NCBI GenBank assembly: GCA_040221055.1
Contig: JAVJVN010000004.1
Coordinates: forward strand, 62,001 to 126,000
Length of the DNA stretch: 64,000 bases
Reading direction: 5' to 3'
From: Rhodothermales bacterium
GTDB taxonomy: Bacteria > Bacteroidota > Rhodothermia > Rhodothermales > UBA10348
A model generated the notes under the pieces. The model searched no databases, was not told the DNA's origin, and worked only from the letters and a program-made list of their open reading frames with translations. Position 1 is the stretch's first letter; each line of letters starts with the position of its first letter. This document shows, one piece after another, positions 7,248 through 16,790 of this stretch. The position numbers and the translations under genes are program-made.

Positions 7248-9903
7248 CAGCAGAGGCCTCGGTCTGCATTTCAAGGGCCAGGTAGGCGTCGAGGCTGCGC
7301 GTGAGTGCACGCTCGGCCTCGGCGCTGCGCCCCTCCTCCAGGAGCAGGATTCCCCACGTGTGCGCGGCTTCCGCCACGTCGGCGTCTTCCTCGCCCCACA
7401 GGGCGGCCATCATGTCTACAGCACGGCCGTATGCGGCGATGGCCTGGCTGCGTTGTTCGCCCTCCAGATAAACGGCGGCCAGATCTCGCTGCGTGAGCGC
7501 GGCATAGGCCGATGAACCCGCCTGACCCAAAACATTGACGGCCTGGACGTACCACCGCGCGGCGTCGGTGTGCATGCCGCGGGCCTTGTCCAGGATGCCC
7601 AGCCAGCGCAGGTCCATCCCGACAAAGAAATCGATTTCGCCGGCATTGGCCCGGTGGATGTCGAGCGTCCGCAGGAGGTAGCGCTCGGCTTCCGCGAAAT
7701 TGCCCTGGGCCAGCAGGGTCCGCCCCAGGTAGCTCAATGCCCGCGCTGTCTCGTTGTGGTCCGGACCGTAGATGCTTTCCCGCCGGGCTACAGCATCCTC
7801 CAGGAGCTGCCGGGCTTCATCGAGCGATCCCAGATCATACAGGATGCTGCCCAGGTTGTAAATGTTGTCAGCCACCAACGGATGACGATCGCCCAATACG
7901 GACCGGGACATGCCCAATGATTCGCGGTAATACCGCTCGGCGGCGGCAAAGTCGCCCTGGTTGGCGGCGAATGTACCCAGGTTGGACAGCGTTTCGGCGA
8001 TGTGTTCGTGATCCCCCCCGTAGAGCTCCCGACGCTCGGCCAAAGCTTCCTGGAGCAGGGCCTCGGCCGTGGAGTCCTGACGCAGCCGCATGTGGGAGAC
8101 CGCCATGTCGTTGAGGGTCTGTGCGGCCTCCTGGCTGGGATAACCAAACAGTGCCCGCTGCATGGCCAGGGCCTCTTCGTAGAGCCGGACGGCCTCCTCC
8201 CACTCCCGGGTGGTAGACCCTTCGTCCACGACGTAAGCGTAGCGGTAGAGCGCCTCGGCCAATTCGGGACTTGCCCCCTCCGGCCCCAGCCGGCTCCGCA
8301 GCTCGCGCACGTTGTCCTGGATGAGGTTGAGTGCGTTGTCGTGCGAGCCCAGTTCCGTATAGACCGCAGCAATGGTATTGCGAAGCGCCGCCTGGAGTTC
8401 GACAGGCGTATCGGGGTCCTCCGTAATCCGCTCCGCCCCCGCATCCACGAGCTGTCGGACCGTCATGTCCCGCCCCTGGACACGATCCGGACTGGCCTCA
8501 TTGAACAGGTCGACCACGAACGCCGTGATGGCCTTTGACTTCCGGGCTTCCAATTCAATCTGGTTGCGCTGCGCGGCCGTGTCGACCGCATACCGGACCG
8601 AAAGCCCGGTCGCCAGGACGAGAAGGAATGCAATCACGACGCCGGCGGCTACGCCGGCCTTGTGCCGCCGTACGAACCGGTCTGCCCGGTACAACACGGA
8701 ATCCGTCTGGGCCGAGACGGGCAGCCCCTGCCGGTAGCGGCCAATATCCTGCAGCAACTGATCGGCCGACTGGTAGCGTCGGTCCATATCCTTGCGCAGC
8801 GCCATGAGCACGATCCGGTCCAGATCTCCGCTGAGTTGGCGCCGGAGCCGCTCCAGCGGCGTGCGGCGCTTCTCGGAGACGAGGGTGGGCGACGTGTTTG
8901 CCTGCTCGTCCTTGACCCGGGAGATGGCCGTGCTGGGGCGCTCCGGTTCCTTCTCCAGCACGATCTTCTCGATTTCGTGCCGGGCCATGGTCTGGAATTG
9001 GAACGGCCGATGCCCCGTCAACAACTCGTACAAGAGGACACCCAGCTGATACACATCGCTGGCGGTGGTCAGATTCCCACCGCGCATCTGTTCCGGGCTG
9101 GCGTACTCCGGCGTCATGACCCGCAACTCTTCCCGCGTCATGGGCAATGTGTACCCGGTCAGGTCCGGATTCAGGAATTTGGCGATGCCGAAGTCGAGCA
9201 ATTTCACTTCGCCGGATGCGGTCACCAGCACATTGGCGGGCTTCAGATCCCGATGCACGATCAGGTTCTGATGCGCATAGTGGACGGCCGAACACACTTT
9301 CTCGAACAGGTCCAGACGCGATTCGAGCGGCAGGCGGTGTTCGTCGCAGTACCGGTCTATCCGTTCACCGTCCACGTATTCCATGACGAAATACGATACG
9401 CCGTCCTCCGTCTGTCCCCCATCCAGCAGCCGGGCGATATTCGGATGCGTCAGCGAGGCCAGGATTTGCCGCTCCACGCGGAATCGCTTCAGGATCTCGT
9501 CCGAGTCCATGCCCCGCTTGATGACCTTCACGGCCACATACCGCTTGAAGGCTTCATCGTCCCGGACGGCCAGATACACCTGCCCCATGCCACCCTTGCC
9601 GAGGGGGCGGATGAGCCGGTACGGCCCGACAACTTTCGGCATGGAGGACTTGGCGTCGTCCGTCTCTTCGGACTCTCCGGCCGCCTCCGCCAGGTTCTTC
9701 AACGCATCGCGCAAATGCGACGGGTTGTCCGTCTCCAGGAAGCCGTCCGATGCGCCTGCGGCATCCAGCATCCGGAGCACGTCATTGCAGAGGGTCGTGT
9801 CATCCCCGCATTCGGACGCGATGAATGCGCGGCGATCGCCCGGGGGCAATTCCAGTGCGGCATCCAACACGGCCTCCATCCGCTTCCAGCGCGCCTGATC
9901 CAT
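7201..9903 (-). CDS. Membrane Ser/Thr protein kinase with TPR repeats
   Basis: 900 residues. After a 90-residue N-terminal helical region comes a Hanks-type kinase domain (about 93-390): glycine loop GKGGMG at 102-107, VAVK lysine at 126, catalytic loop HRDLKPAN at 218-225, DFG at 237-239 and a long insert before the TPEYASPEQ activation segment. One membrane helix follows at about 416-434, then an extracytoplasmic C-terminal part of TPR units (AEALYRYAY, AEYLSNLG-like, AERYYRESLG). It is 3 nt downstream of an ECF sigma factor gene, a pairing seen in several phyla where the kinase is thought to activate the sigma factor by phosphorylation. The TPR part probably senses a partner protein. Confidence 0.93.
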   Translation of the reverse strand: MDQARWKRMEAVLDAALELPPGDRRAFIASECGDDTTLCNDVLRMLDAAGASDGFLETDNPSHLRDALKNLAEAAGESEETDDAKSSMPKVVGPYRLIRPLGKGGMGQVYLAVRDDEAFKRYVAVKVIKRGMDSDEILKRFRVERQILASLTHPNIARLLDGGQTEDGVSYFVMEYVDGERIDRYCDEHRLPLESRLDLFEKVCSAVHYAHQNLIVHRDLKPANVLVTASGEVKLLDFGIAKFLNPDLTGYTLPMTREELRVMTPEYASPEQMRGGNLTTASDVYQLGVLLYELLTGHRPFQFQTMARHEIEKIVLEKEPERPSTAISRVKDEQANTSPTLVSEKRRTPLERLRRQLSGDLDRIVLMALRKDMDRRYQSADQLLQDIGRYRQGLPVSAQTDSVLYRADRFVRRHKAGVAAGVVIAFLLVLATGLSVRYAVDTAAQRNQIELEARKSKAITAFVVDLFNEASPDRVQGRDMTVRQLVDAGAERITEDPDTPVELQAALRNTIAAVYTELGSHDNALNLIQDNVRELRSRLGPEGASPELAEALYRYAYVVDEGSTTREWEEAVRLYEEALAMQRALFGYPSQEAAQTLNDMAVSHMRLRQDSTAEALLQEALAERRELYGGDHEHIAETLSNLGTFAANQGDFAAAERYYRESLGMSRSVLGDRHPLVADNIYNLGSILYDLGSLDEARQLLEDAVARRESIYGPDHNETARALSYLGRTLLAQGNFAEAERYLLRTLDIHRANAGEIDFFVGMDLRWLGILDKARGMHTDAARWYVQAVNVLGQAGSSAYAALTQRDLAAVYLEGEQRSQAIAAYGRAVDMMAALWGEEDADVAEAAHTWGILLLEEGRSAEAERALTRSLDAYLALEMQTEASAVRRSLARLTAAPSRN

Positions 9904-9906
9904 GGC

Positions 9907-10473
9907 TCAGACCTCGCCGCGAAGGGCCATGTACAGGAAGGCCTTGGCCTTCAGCCAGTCCCGGTCCACCGTACGCGTGGACACGTCCAGCAGAGCCGCG
10001 GTTTCTTCGATGGACATGCCCCCGAAATAGCGGCATTCCACGATCTGGGACAGGCGCGGGTTCATCTCCTCCAGCCGTTTCATCGCATCGTCCAGATCGA
10101 GGATGTCGATGGGTGTTTCGGACCCACTGATGATGGATGCGTTCAATTCCGTGTGTTCCACATCTCCGCCGCGTTTCTTGGCCTTGACCCGGCGCGCGTA
10201 GTCCACCAGGATCTGACGCATGGCTTTGGCAGTCACCGAGAAGAAGTGGACCCGGTCGTTCCACGTGGCATCGGACCGGTCGAACATCTTCAGATACGCC
10301 TCGTGGACCAACCCCGTTGTGTTGATGGTCTTGCCCGGGCTGCGGAAATGCAATTCCCGGCGCGCCATGCCGCGCAACTCGTCATAAACGAGCTCGAACA
10401 GCTTGTCGGCTGCCTCCTTGTTACCGTTCTGGTGCTCAACGAGGAGCTGAGTCACCAAACCATCGTACTGCAT
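9907..10473 (-). CDS. ECF-type RNA polymerase sigma factor (TIGR02999-like)
   Basis: 188 residues with sigma region 2 (LVYDELRGMARRELHF, TGLVHEAYLKMF, FFSVTAKAMRQILVDYARR) and region 4 (MNPRLSQIVECRYFGGMSIEETAALLDVSTRTVDRDW). The KKRGG element and long spacer are typical of the TIGR02999 sigma group. No anti-sigma gene is adjacent; instead the kinase follows after 3 nt, so signalling through phosphorylation is the likely control. Target promoters are unknown. Its 5' region is shared with the divergent smc gene and holds a 9-bp inverted repeat. Confidence 0.93.
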   Translation of the reverse strand: MQYDGLVTQLLVEHQNGNKEAADKLFELVYDELRGMARRELHFRSPGKTINTTGLVHEAYLKMFDRSDATWNDRVHFFSVTAKAMRQILVDYARRVKAKKRGGDVEHTELNASIISGSETPIDILDLDDAMKRLEEMNPRLSQIVECRYFGGMSIEETAALLDVSTRTVDRDWLKAKAFLYMALRGEV

Positions 10474-10557
10474 GGGGGGAATGGTCAGGGTTTATATGAG
10501 GGTACGCAACACGGGGCAGAAACGGAAGCCCTGAGGGTGAAGCCGCATTTCACACGG

Positions 10558-10609
10558 AAATACAATAACGGAAGTGGAATGTTGGGCCACATGCCAAACC
10601 ATTGTATTT
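10558..10609. repeat. 9-bp inverted repeat between the sigma-factor gene and smc
   Basis: AAATACAAT (10558-10566) and its exact complement (10601-10609) are 34 nt apart, with a nested imperfect stem (GTTGGGC against GCCAAAC) inside. It lies in the 233-nt divergent intergenic region, so it may be an operator or an RNA hairpin. Confidence 0.45.
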
Positions 10610-10706
10610 ACTGTGCGTTGACCTGTGCATAACTCGGTTTGCAAAACGGCTGTCTACGAACGTAATTGCTGTTTGCCCACTGTCGCTTGAGAAATACCCA
10701 GCATCC

Positions 10707-13700
10707 ATGTACCTGAGCAAACTGGAGCTCCACGGCTTCAAGAGTTTCGCCGAACGAACCGTCGTCGACTTCGCCCCCGGGGTAACCTGTGTGGTCGGCC
10801 CGAACGGGTGCGGCAAATCAAACGTCGTGGACGCCGTCCGCTGGGTCATCGGCGAACAGCGCGCACGCATCCTGCGCAGCGACAAAATGGATAACGTCAT
10901 CTTCAATGGTACGTCCAAAAGACGCAGTTTGGGGATGGCCGAGGTCATGCTGACCATCGAAAACACGCGTGGCATCCTCCCTATCGAGTATTCCGAGGTA
11001 ACCATCGGGCGTCGGCTGTTCCGGTCGGGCGAGTCGGAATATCTGCTGAACGGGGTGCAGTGTCGACTGAAGGACATCACCGACCTGTTCATGGATACGG
11101 GAATGGGCGCAGGCGCCTATTCGGTCATTGAGCTGAAGATGATCGAGGAACTGCTGTCGGACAATACCCAGGACCGGAGGCACCTGTTCGAGGAGGCCGC
11201 CGGCATCACGAAATACAAGGTGCGCCGGGGGCAGACCCTGCGCAAACTCAAGAGCACGCAGGTGGATCTGGACCGGGTCCGGGACCTGACCGACGAGCTC
11301 GACAAGCGGGTGGCCTCGCTGGAACGCCAGGCCCGCAAGGCCACGAAGCACAAGGAGTACGAATCGCGGCTCCATTTCCTGGAGTTGTCGCTGGCCGGAC
11401 TGGAATACGACGAATTGACGGGGCAGCAGACCACGTTGTCCGCTGAGCGCACGTCATTTGCCGAGCAGGCCGCCGGGTTGTCGGCGAAGGTGTCGGCCGA
11501 AGAGGCCACGCACGAAGCACTGCGGGCGGATCACGTTACGCGCGAGAAGGCGGTCTCTGAAGCCCAGACGCTGCTCAGCGACCATACGGACAAGCTGCGC
11601 GCCGCCGAATCGGACCTGCGCATAAGCACCGAGCGCCTGTCCACCATCAGCCGGGACATGACCCGTCTGGCCGAGGAGGAAACGACCGATGCCGCGCAGC
11701 GCGACATGCTGCTGCGCCTGAAAACCCGCGCGGAACAGGATATTTCCGATGCGCAGCCCGCCGCCGACGTCGCTGAGAAATCGCTGACCGATGCGCGGCG
11801 CATCCGTGACGAGGCGCAGAACACGCAGCAGCGGCACCAGGTGAAGCTGCACAATCTACGATTGGAAGAGCGCACCGTGACCACGCGGCGTGTGGAGCAG
11901 CAACGGCAGTTGGACCGGTTGTCGTCCCGTCTGGAGGTCATAACGGCCGAAATGGACGAGCGCCGCACGGCCCTCGAAGGGCTGGGTGCCGGCGACGGTG
12001 ACCTGGAAACGCGGCTCGGCGAAGTCCGCAGCCGGGTCGATGCCGCCGTTACCGCCCGCAAATCAGCTGAAAAAGCACTGAACGAGGCGCTCTCGTCGCG
12101 TTCCGAGCGGAACGATGCATTGGAAGGGGCGCGCGAGGCGCTCCGTGGCGCCGAGCGCGCACTCGACGCCGCGGGTGCCGAAGTCGCCCTGCTCGAGGGG
12201 CTGCTGGGCAGCTTCGAGGATTTCGGCGAGTCGGTCCAGTTCCTGGCCGAGGAATCCTCATGGACGTCCCGCGAAATGCTGACGGTCGCCGATGTGGTGT
12301 CGTGCGACGACGCGGTTCGGCCCGCCGTCGATGCCGCACTCGGCGCCTGGGCCGGCTGCATCGTGGTGGAAACCGACGCCGAAGCCCGCGCCGCCGTTCG
12401 CGCCCTGCGCAGCAGCGAAAAAGGCCGCGTCACATTTCTGGTATTGGAGCGGTTGGCTCGGGTTGAGCCTTCGGCCACCCAGGCCGCCTCCAACGTGGGC
12501 TCTGCCGTTTCGTCCGGTTCGGAAGCAAGCGTTTCACCCCTCCGCGCGCACGTACGCACTACCTCGGACCGCTGGGCGCCCCTGCTGGACCTGCTCTTCC
12601 ACGATGCCTGGCTGGTGGAGGGCGATCTGGACAGCGTGACCGCTGACGGCTCTGGCCGCTTCTTCACCGCATCCGGCGAGTGGGCCGATGCGCGCGGTGC
12701 CTGGCATGCCGGTGGCCCGGCCGGGGGCAGCTCGGCCGCCGCGTCCCGGCTTGGTCGTCGGGAGCAGCTGGAGGTGGCGCGCCGCACGCGGGACGCGTGC
12801 GCGGAGCGCGCCGAAGAGGCTCGCGGCGCCGTGGATACCGCCCGTACTGCGCTCGAAGCGCTGGACATCGACGCGCTCCGCCGCTCGTTGGACGAGCGGC
12901 GCGCCACCCAGGTGGAGGCCGAGAAGGAACTCGCCCGCCTGGATTACGAGCAGGAAACCGTTGTGCGCCGCCGCCAGGAAATCCAGACCCGACTGGCCAC
13001 GCTCGAAGACCAGCGCACGGCGACCGAATCCGAATTGCAATCGGTGACTGCCGACCTGAAGAAACTGACCGTGCAGGTTGCGGAGCTGCAGCAGAAGCGG
13101 GGCGACGCGGAAGCGGCCTTCCAGGACATCGAAGAGGCCAGCCGCGAGGCGTTCGGGCTCTTCAATGAGGCCAACATCACGGCCGTGCAGACCCGCAACC
13201 GCCTGGACAACCTGCGACGGGATCTCGCACGGACCACGAACGACCTGGAGAACCTGGACAAGCGGGCCACGGACCGGCAGTCCACGCTAGCGACGCTCAC
13301 GGACCAGAAGGCCACGACGGAAAAGCGCTGTGCCACCCTCTCCGAACAGATCCGGGACCTCCAGGAGGCCCGCGGTGCGTTGGATGAAGCCGTGTCACAG
13401 GCCCGGAATCGGCTCATGGATACCCGTGTCGAGATCTCCGACCTGGAAGTCCGTCTGCGCGATCTGCGCCGGGAAAAAGAGACGGCTGTCAAGGAAGAAT
13501 CCCGCCGGGAAGTCCGTCTCGCGGAAATCGCCACCCGTCTGGAGGACCTCATCCGGTCGGTGTCCGAGGACTTCGAAGTCGACCTGACAGCGTACGAAGT
13601 GGACGTGGACGAGGATTTCAATCGCGCGGAAGCCAAACGCGAGGTCCACGACCTGCGCAACCGCATCCGCCAGATGGGCCCCGTGAATGCGCTCGCCCTG

Positions 13701-14291
13701 GAGTCGTTCGAGGAAGAGAAGGAACGCCTGACCTTTCTCCGCGAGCAGTTGGACGACCTGGAGAAGGCCGAGTCCACGCTCATGACCACCATCACGGAAA
13801 TCAATACGACTGCCAGCCGCCGTTTCAACGAAACGTTCGGGGCCATCCAGGAGAATTTCCGCCGGTTGTTCGCCGACCTGTTCGGGGAGGGCGCCGCGGC
13901 CGATGTCGTGCTGCAGGACGAGTCCGACCCCTTGGAGTCGGAAATCGAGATCTTCGCCAAGCCCCGAGGCAAGAAGCCGAGTGTCCTGGCCCAGTTGTCC
14001 GGTGGCGAGAAAACGCTGACCGCCATCGCGCTGCTGTTCTCCATCTACCTCGTCAAACCCAGCCCGTTCTGCATCCTGGACGAGGTCGATGCGCCCCTCG
14101 ACGACGCCAACGTGGACCGCTTCATGCAGCTCATCCGCACGTTCTCAGACTCGACGCAGTTCGTGCTCGTGACGCACAACAAGCGCACCATGGAAGCCGC
14201 CGACCGCATGTACGGCATTACCATGCAGGAGCAGGGCGTCTCCAAGCTCGTCGGTGTCAAGTTCGAGGATGGCCTGCAGTTGGTAGCGTAA
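10707..14291 (+). CDS. smc: Chromosome segregation ATPase SMC
   Basis: From MYLSKLELHGFKSF the protein has 1194 residues, the usual SMC length. N-terminal Walker A GPNGCGKSN at about 31-39, a long coiled coil, a hinge domain in the middle (about 510-670, ESVQFLAEESS, DVVSCDDAVRPAVDAALG), a second coiled coil, and the C-terminal head with signature LSGGEKTLTAIALLFS and Walker B FCILDEVDAPLDDANV. It forms the condensin-like loop-extruding complex with ScpA and ScpB, which are not in the window. The 35 codons upstream of this ATG do not match the family. It abuts the convergent S9 peptidase gene with no gap. Confidence 0.97.
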   Translation: MYLSKLELHGFKSFAERTVVDFAPGVTCVVGPNGCGKSNVVDAVRWVIGEQRARILRSDKMDNVIFNGTSKRRSLGMAEVMLTIENTRGILPIEYSEVTIGRRLFRSGESEYLLNGVQCRLKDITDLFMDTGMGAGAYSVIELKMIEELLSDNTQDRRHLFEEAAGITKYKVRRGQTLRKLKSTQVDLDRVRDLTDELDKRVASLERQARKATKHKEYESRLHFLELSLAGLEYDELTGQQTTLSAERTSFAEQAAGLSAKVSAEEATHEALRADHVTREKAVSEAQTLLSDHTDKLRAAESDLRISTERLSTISRDMTRLAEEETTDAAQRDMLLRLKTRAEQDISDAQPAADVAEKSLTDARRIRDEAQNTQQRHQVKLHNLRLEERTVTTRRVEQQRQLDRLSSRLEVITAEMDERRTALEGLGAGDGDLETRLGEVRSRVDAAVTARKSAEKALNEALSSRSERNDALEGAREALRGAERALDAAGAEVALLEGLLGSFEDFGESVQFLAEESSWTSREMLTVADVVSCDDAVRPAVDAALGAWAGCIVVETDAEARAAVRALRSSEKGRVTFLVLERLARVEPSATQAASNVGSAVSSGSEASVSPLRAHVRTTSDRWAPLLDLLFHDAWLVEGDLDSVTADGSGRFFTASGEWADARGAWHAGGPAGGSSAAASRLGRREQLEVARRTRDACAERAEEARGAVDTARTALEALDIDALRRSLDERRATQVEAEKELARLDYEQETVVRRRQEIQTRLATLEDQRTATESELQSVTADLKKLTVQVAELQQKRGDAEAAFQDIEEASREAFGLFNEANITAVQTRNRLDNLRRDLARTTNDLENLDKRATDRQSTLATLTDQKATTEKRCATLSEQIRDLQEARGALDEAVSQARNRLMDTRVEISDLEVRLRDLRREKETAVKEESRREVRLAEIATRLEDLIRSVSEDFEVDLTAYEVDVDEDFNRAEAKREVHDLRNRIRQMGPVNALALESFEEEKERLTFLREQLDDLEKAESTLMTTITEINTTASRRFNETFGAIQENFRRLFADLFGEGAAADVVLQDESDPLESEIEIFAKPRGKKPSVLAQLSGGEKTLTAIALLFSIYLVKPSPFCILDEVDAPLDDANVDRFMQLIRTFSDSTQFVLVTHNKRTMEAADRMYGITMQEQGVSKLVGVKFEDGLQLVA

Positions 14292-16709
14292 TCAATCCGG
14301 TCCCACCGAACGCTGGATGAGTTCCAGGATGCGGCGGTATTCGTCGGTCCAGGAGGAGGGCTCGGTGAAGCCGTGGCCTTCCACCGGGTAGGATGCCAGC
14401 TCCCAATCGATCTTGCCGAGTTCTATCAGACGCTGGGCCAGCCGGATGATGTCCTGGTACTGGACGTTGGTGTCGATGACGCCATGCGCCATGAGCAGCG
14501 GGTCCTCGAGTCCGTCGGCGAAATAGATGGGCGATGACTGCACGTACGCCAGGGAATCGGTGACCGGCGTGTTCAGGATGTTGGAGGTGTATCCGTGGTT
14601 GTAGTGGGCCCAGTCGGTGACGCTGCGCAGTGCCGCCCCGCCCCCGAAATGCTCCGGCTCGGTGAACAGCGCCATCAGCGTGATGAATCCGCCGTACGAT
14701 CCGCCGTAGATGAACACCCGTTCAGGATCGATGCCGTGCTCCCGGCCCACGTACTCCGACGCATCCACATAATCCTGCAGATCGCGTCCGCCCATCCAGC
14801 GGTAGATGGCCGTCCGCCAATCCCGCCCGTACCCGGACGATGCCCGATAGTCCACGTTCAAGACGGTGTATCCCATGTCCGCCAACATGTTATGAAACAT
14901 GTACTCGCGCTGATAGGAGCTCCACCACCGGTGCACGTTCTGCAGATAGCCGGCCCCGTGGACGAACAGGACCGCCGCGCCATTGGGCCGCTCCGGCACG
15001 AATATCTGGGCGGGGACTTCGGCGCCGTCGGACGCCGGGATATGCACGATTTCGCCCGTGCGCCAGGGATAGGCGCGCCACTCGGCCGTGGTCGACGTGG
15101 TCACACGCTCCGCCTGGCGACCGAACGCCTTCACGTACAGGTCCGGCGGCTGCGTGGTAAAGGAATACAGGATCGCCGCACGATCCCCGTCCGGGTGCAG
15201 CGTCGCATCGTGATTGCCGACGGTTTCCGTCAAACGTGTCCGCGTTCCACCCTCGACAGGCATCCGAAACAAGTGGCGCTCAAAAGGTGAACCCTCGCTG
15301 GACGTAAAAAACCAGGTTCGGCCATCCTTCGACAATTGCGGACTGAAGACCTCAAACGGGCCGTCTGTGAGCTGCCGGACCGCTCCCGTGACCACGTCCA
15401 AGGTGTACAGGTGGGAGTAGCCGGTCCGCTCGCTCTGGAAGTGGATGGTGCGACCGTCCGGCATCCACCCGATGCCGCCACTCCAGGAGCGAACCCCCGG
15501 CCCGCCAATCCAGGCCTCATCCTGCTGCCGGTCCAACACGGTCAGGTCGCCCGTGGACGGATCCAGACGTGCAATCCAGCGGTCCTTGTTGTCCTCGGCG
15601 AAGATGTCCAGCACGGCCCAGGCGCCATCCGGGCTCCAGTAAGGGCCCGACGCGCTTACAACCCGCGCATCCGAACTGTCCACGGCCACGCCCTCTTCGA
15701 TCCGATGCAGCGGCACCACATCGTACATGCCAGGCAACTGCGAAAAGTCCACCTCGACCACGTCGCCCGTCGTCAGATCCTGAACAAACAACGGCCGACC
15801 CGTCTCCTCAATACCCACCTTCGACCGGGCGTTCAGGTCCTCGGCGTATCCGGATTCCGTGACGTAATTCTGGACGAGCGTGCGCTTGTCTTCGGCGCGT
15901 TTCCCGATCTGGAACGAGGCGTACCGCTCCGCCGGATCCACCTGCAATCCGACCACGAATCCATCCCCGTAGTAGTGGACGGGGGGCCAGGCGGCTTCGT
16001 CCTGCGTCCGGTCGCGATCCCGCTGCGCATCGCGGGCTTCCCGTTCCTGGATCTGTTCGCGCACTACATCGAACAAGTCTATCTGTTGCTGCCGGAGCCA
16101 TGCATCCTGTGCATCATCCGTATTCCGGTCCGACGGGGCCTTGCCCGAGCGCAGGTTCGTGAGCTGGACAACCCGGCCCGTCGCGCGGTCCAACCGGTAT
16201 ACCTGCCCGCCGCGCTGGAACACAATCCCGGTGCCGTCCGGCGTGAACCGCGCCCCGGACTCCACATCGACCGTTGTCGTCAACCGATCGAGCGCGCCTG
16301 TCTGACGGTCCAACACAAACAGATCCCCATCGTCCTGGAAAACCTTGTATCGGAAATCCTCCGTGTAGGTGCCGGAGCCATGTGCCCAACCGGAAAACAA
16401 CGGCTGTACGTCCCGTCGCTCCGCCGCAGGCACCTGCTCGGGTTCACCCCCGGCGGCCGGTACGCGGAACAGGGAGTCGGCCGGAAAGGCCCCTTGCGGG
16501 TTCCACCAGAAATGGATCCACTCGCCGTCTTCCGTCCACGAGACCGAGCGCGGACTGGAGCCCACCCACGTGGTCTGCTCCTGCATGATCTTTGCGACCG
16601 TGAGTTCGGACTGTTGGGCCGTGGTACGAAGTGCGGCCTGCTGGCCGGCGGCCGGGAACGTCAGAAGAACGAGAGCGACAAACGCGACAAGACGAACAAG
16701 CATGAGCAT
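14292..16709 (-). CDS. Secreted S9-family prolyl oligopeptidase (DPP IV-like)
   Basis: The chosen start gives a 22-25-residue signal peptide (MLMLVRLVAFVALVLLTFPA, cut after AAG). A DPP-IV-like beta-propeller fills about residues 40-530, and the alpha/beta-hydrolase domain the last 260. Catalytic triad seen: Ser in GGSYGG, Asp in HGVIDTNVQ and His in EGHGF. It cleaves short proline-containing peptides, probably in the periplasm or outside the cell, supplying peptides. An upstream Met at 16775 is in frame but would put a non-typical stretch before the signal peptide. It follows hprK on the same strand after about 80 nt. Confidence 0.9.
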   Translation of the reverse strand: MLMLVRLVAFVALVLLTFPAAGQQAALRTTAQQSELTVAKIMQEQTTWVGSSPRSVSWTEDGEWIHFWWNPQGAFPADSLFRVPAAGGEPEQVPAAERRDVQPLFSGWAHGSGTYTEDFRYKVFQDDGDLFVLDRQTGALDRLTTTVDVESGARFTPDGTGIVFQRGGQVYRLDRATGRVVQLTNLRSGKAPSDRNTDDAQDAWLRQQQIDLFDVVREQIQEREARDAQRDRDRTQDEAAWPPVHYYGDGFVVGLQVDPAERYASFQIGKRAEDKRTLVQNYVTESGYAEDLNARSKVGIEETGRPLFVQDLTTGDVVEVDFSQLPGMYDVVPLHRIEEGVAVDSSDARVVSASGPYWSPDGAWAVLDIFAEDNKDRWIARLDPSTGDLTVLDRQQDEAWIGGPGVRSWSGGIGWMPDGRTIHFQSERTGYSHLYTLDVVTGAVRQLTDGPFEVFSPQLSKDGRTWFFTSSEGSPFERHLFRMPVEGGTRTRLTETVGNHDATLHPDGDRAAILYSFTTQPPDLYVKAFGRQAERVTTSTTAEWRAYPWRTGEIVHIPASDGAEVPAQIFVPERPNGAAVLFVHGAGYLQNVHRWWSSYQREYMFHNMLADMGYTVLNVDYRASSGYGRDWRTAIYRWMGGRDLQDYVDASEYVGREHGIDPERVFIYGGSYGGFITLMALFTEPEHFGGGAALRSVTDWAHYNHGYTSNILNTPVTDSLAYVQSSPIYFADGLEDPLLMAHGVIDTNVQYQDIIRLAQRLIELGKIDWELASYPVEGHGFTEPSSWTDEYRRILELIQRSVGPD

Positions 16710-16790
16710 TCGAGCGAAAGTGAGCAGAACAAGGCAGAGTAGAGCGGAACCAAGCGAGCGCGGACGGAGCGCCACCCAAAATACATTCCC

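Noticed and set aside
8662-10632. A long plus-strand frame (656 codons) across the kinase and sigma genes
   Set aside because: It is a shadow of the GC-rich minus-strand genes; its product has no family features, and the minus-strand proteins have complete motifs.
15336-16742. A 468-codon plus-strand frame opposite the S9 peptidase
   Set aside because: The peptidase on the other strand has signal peptide and catalytic triad; the plus frame is rich in Arg/Pro/Gly and motif-free.
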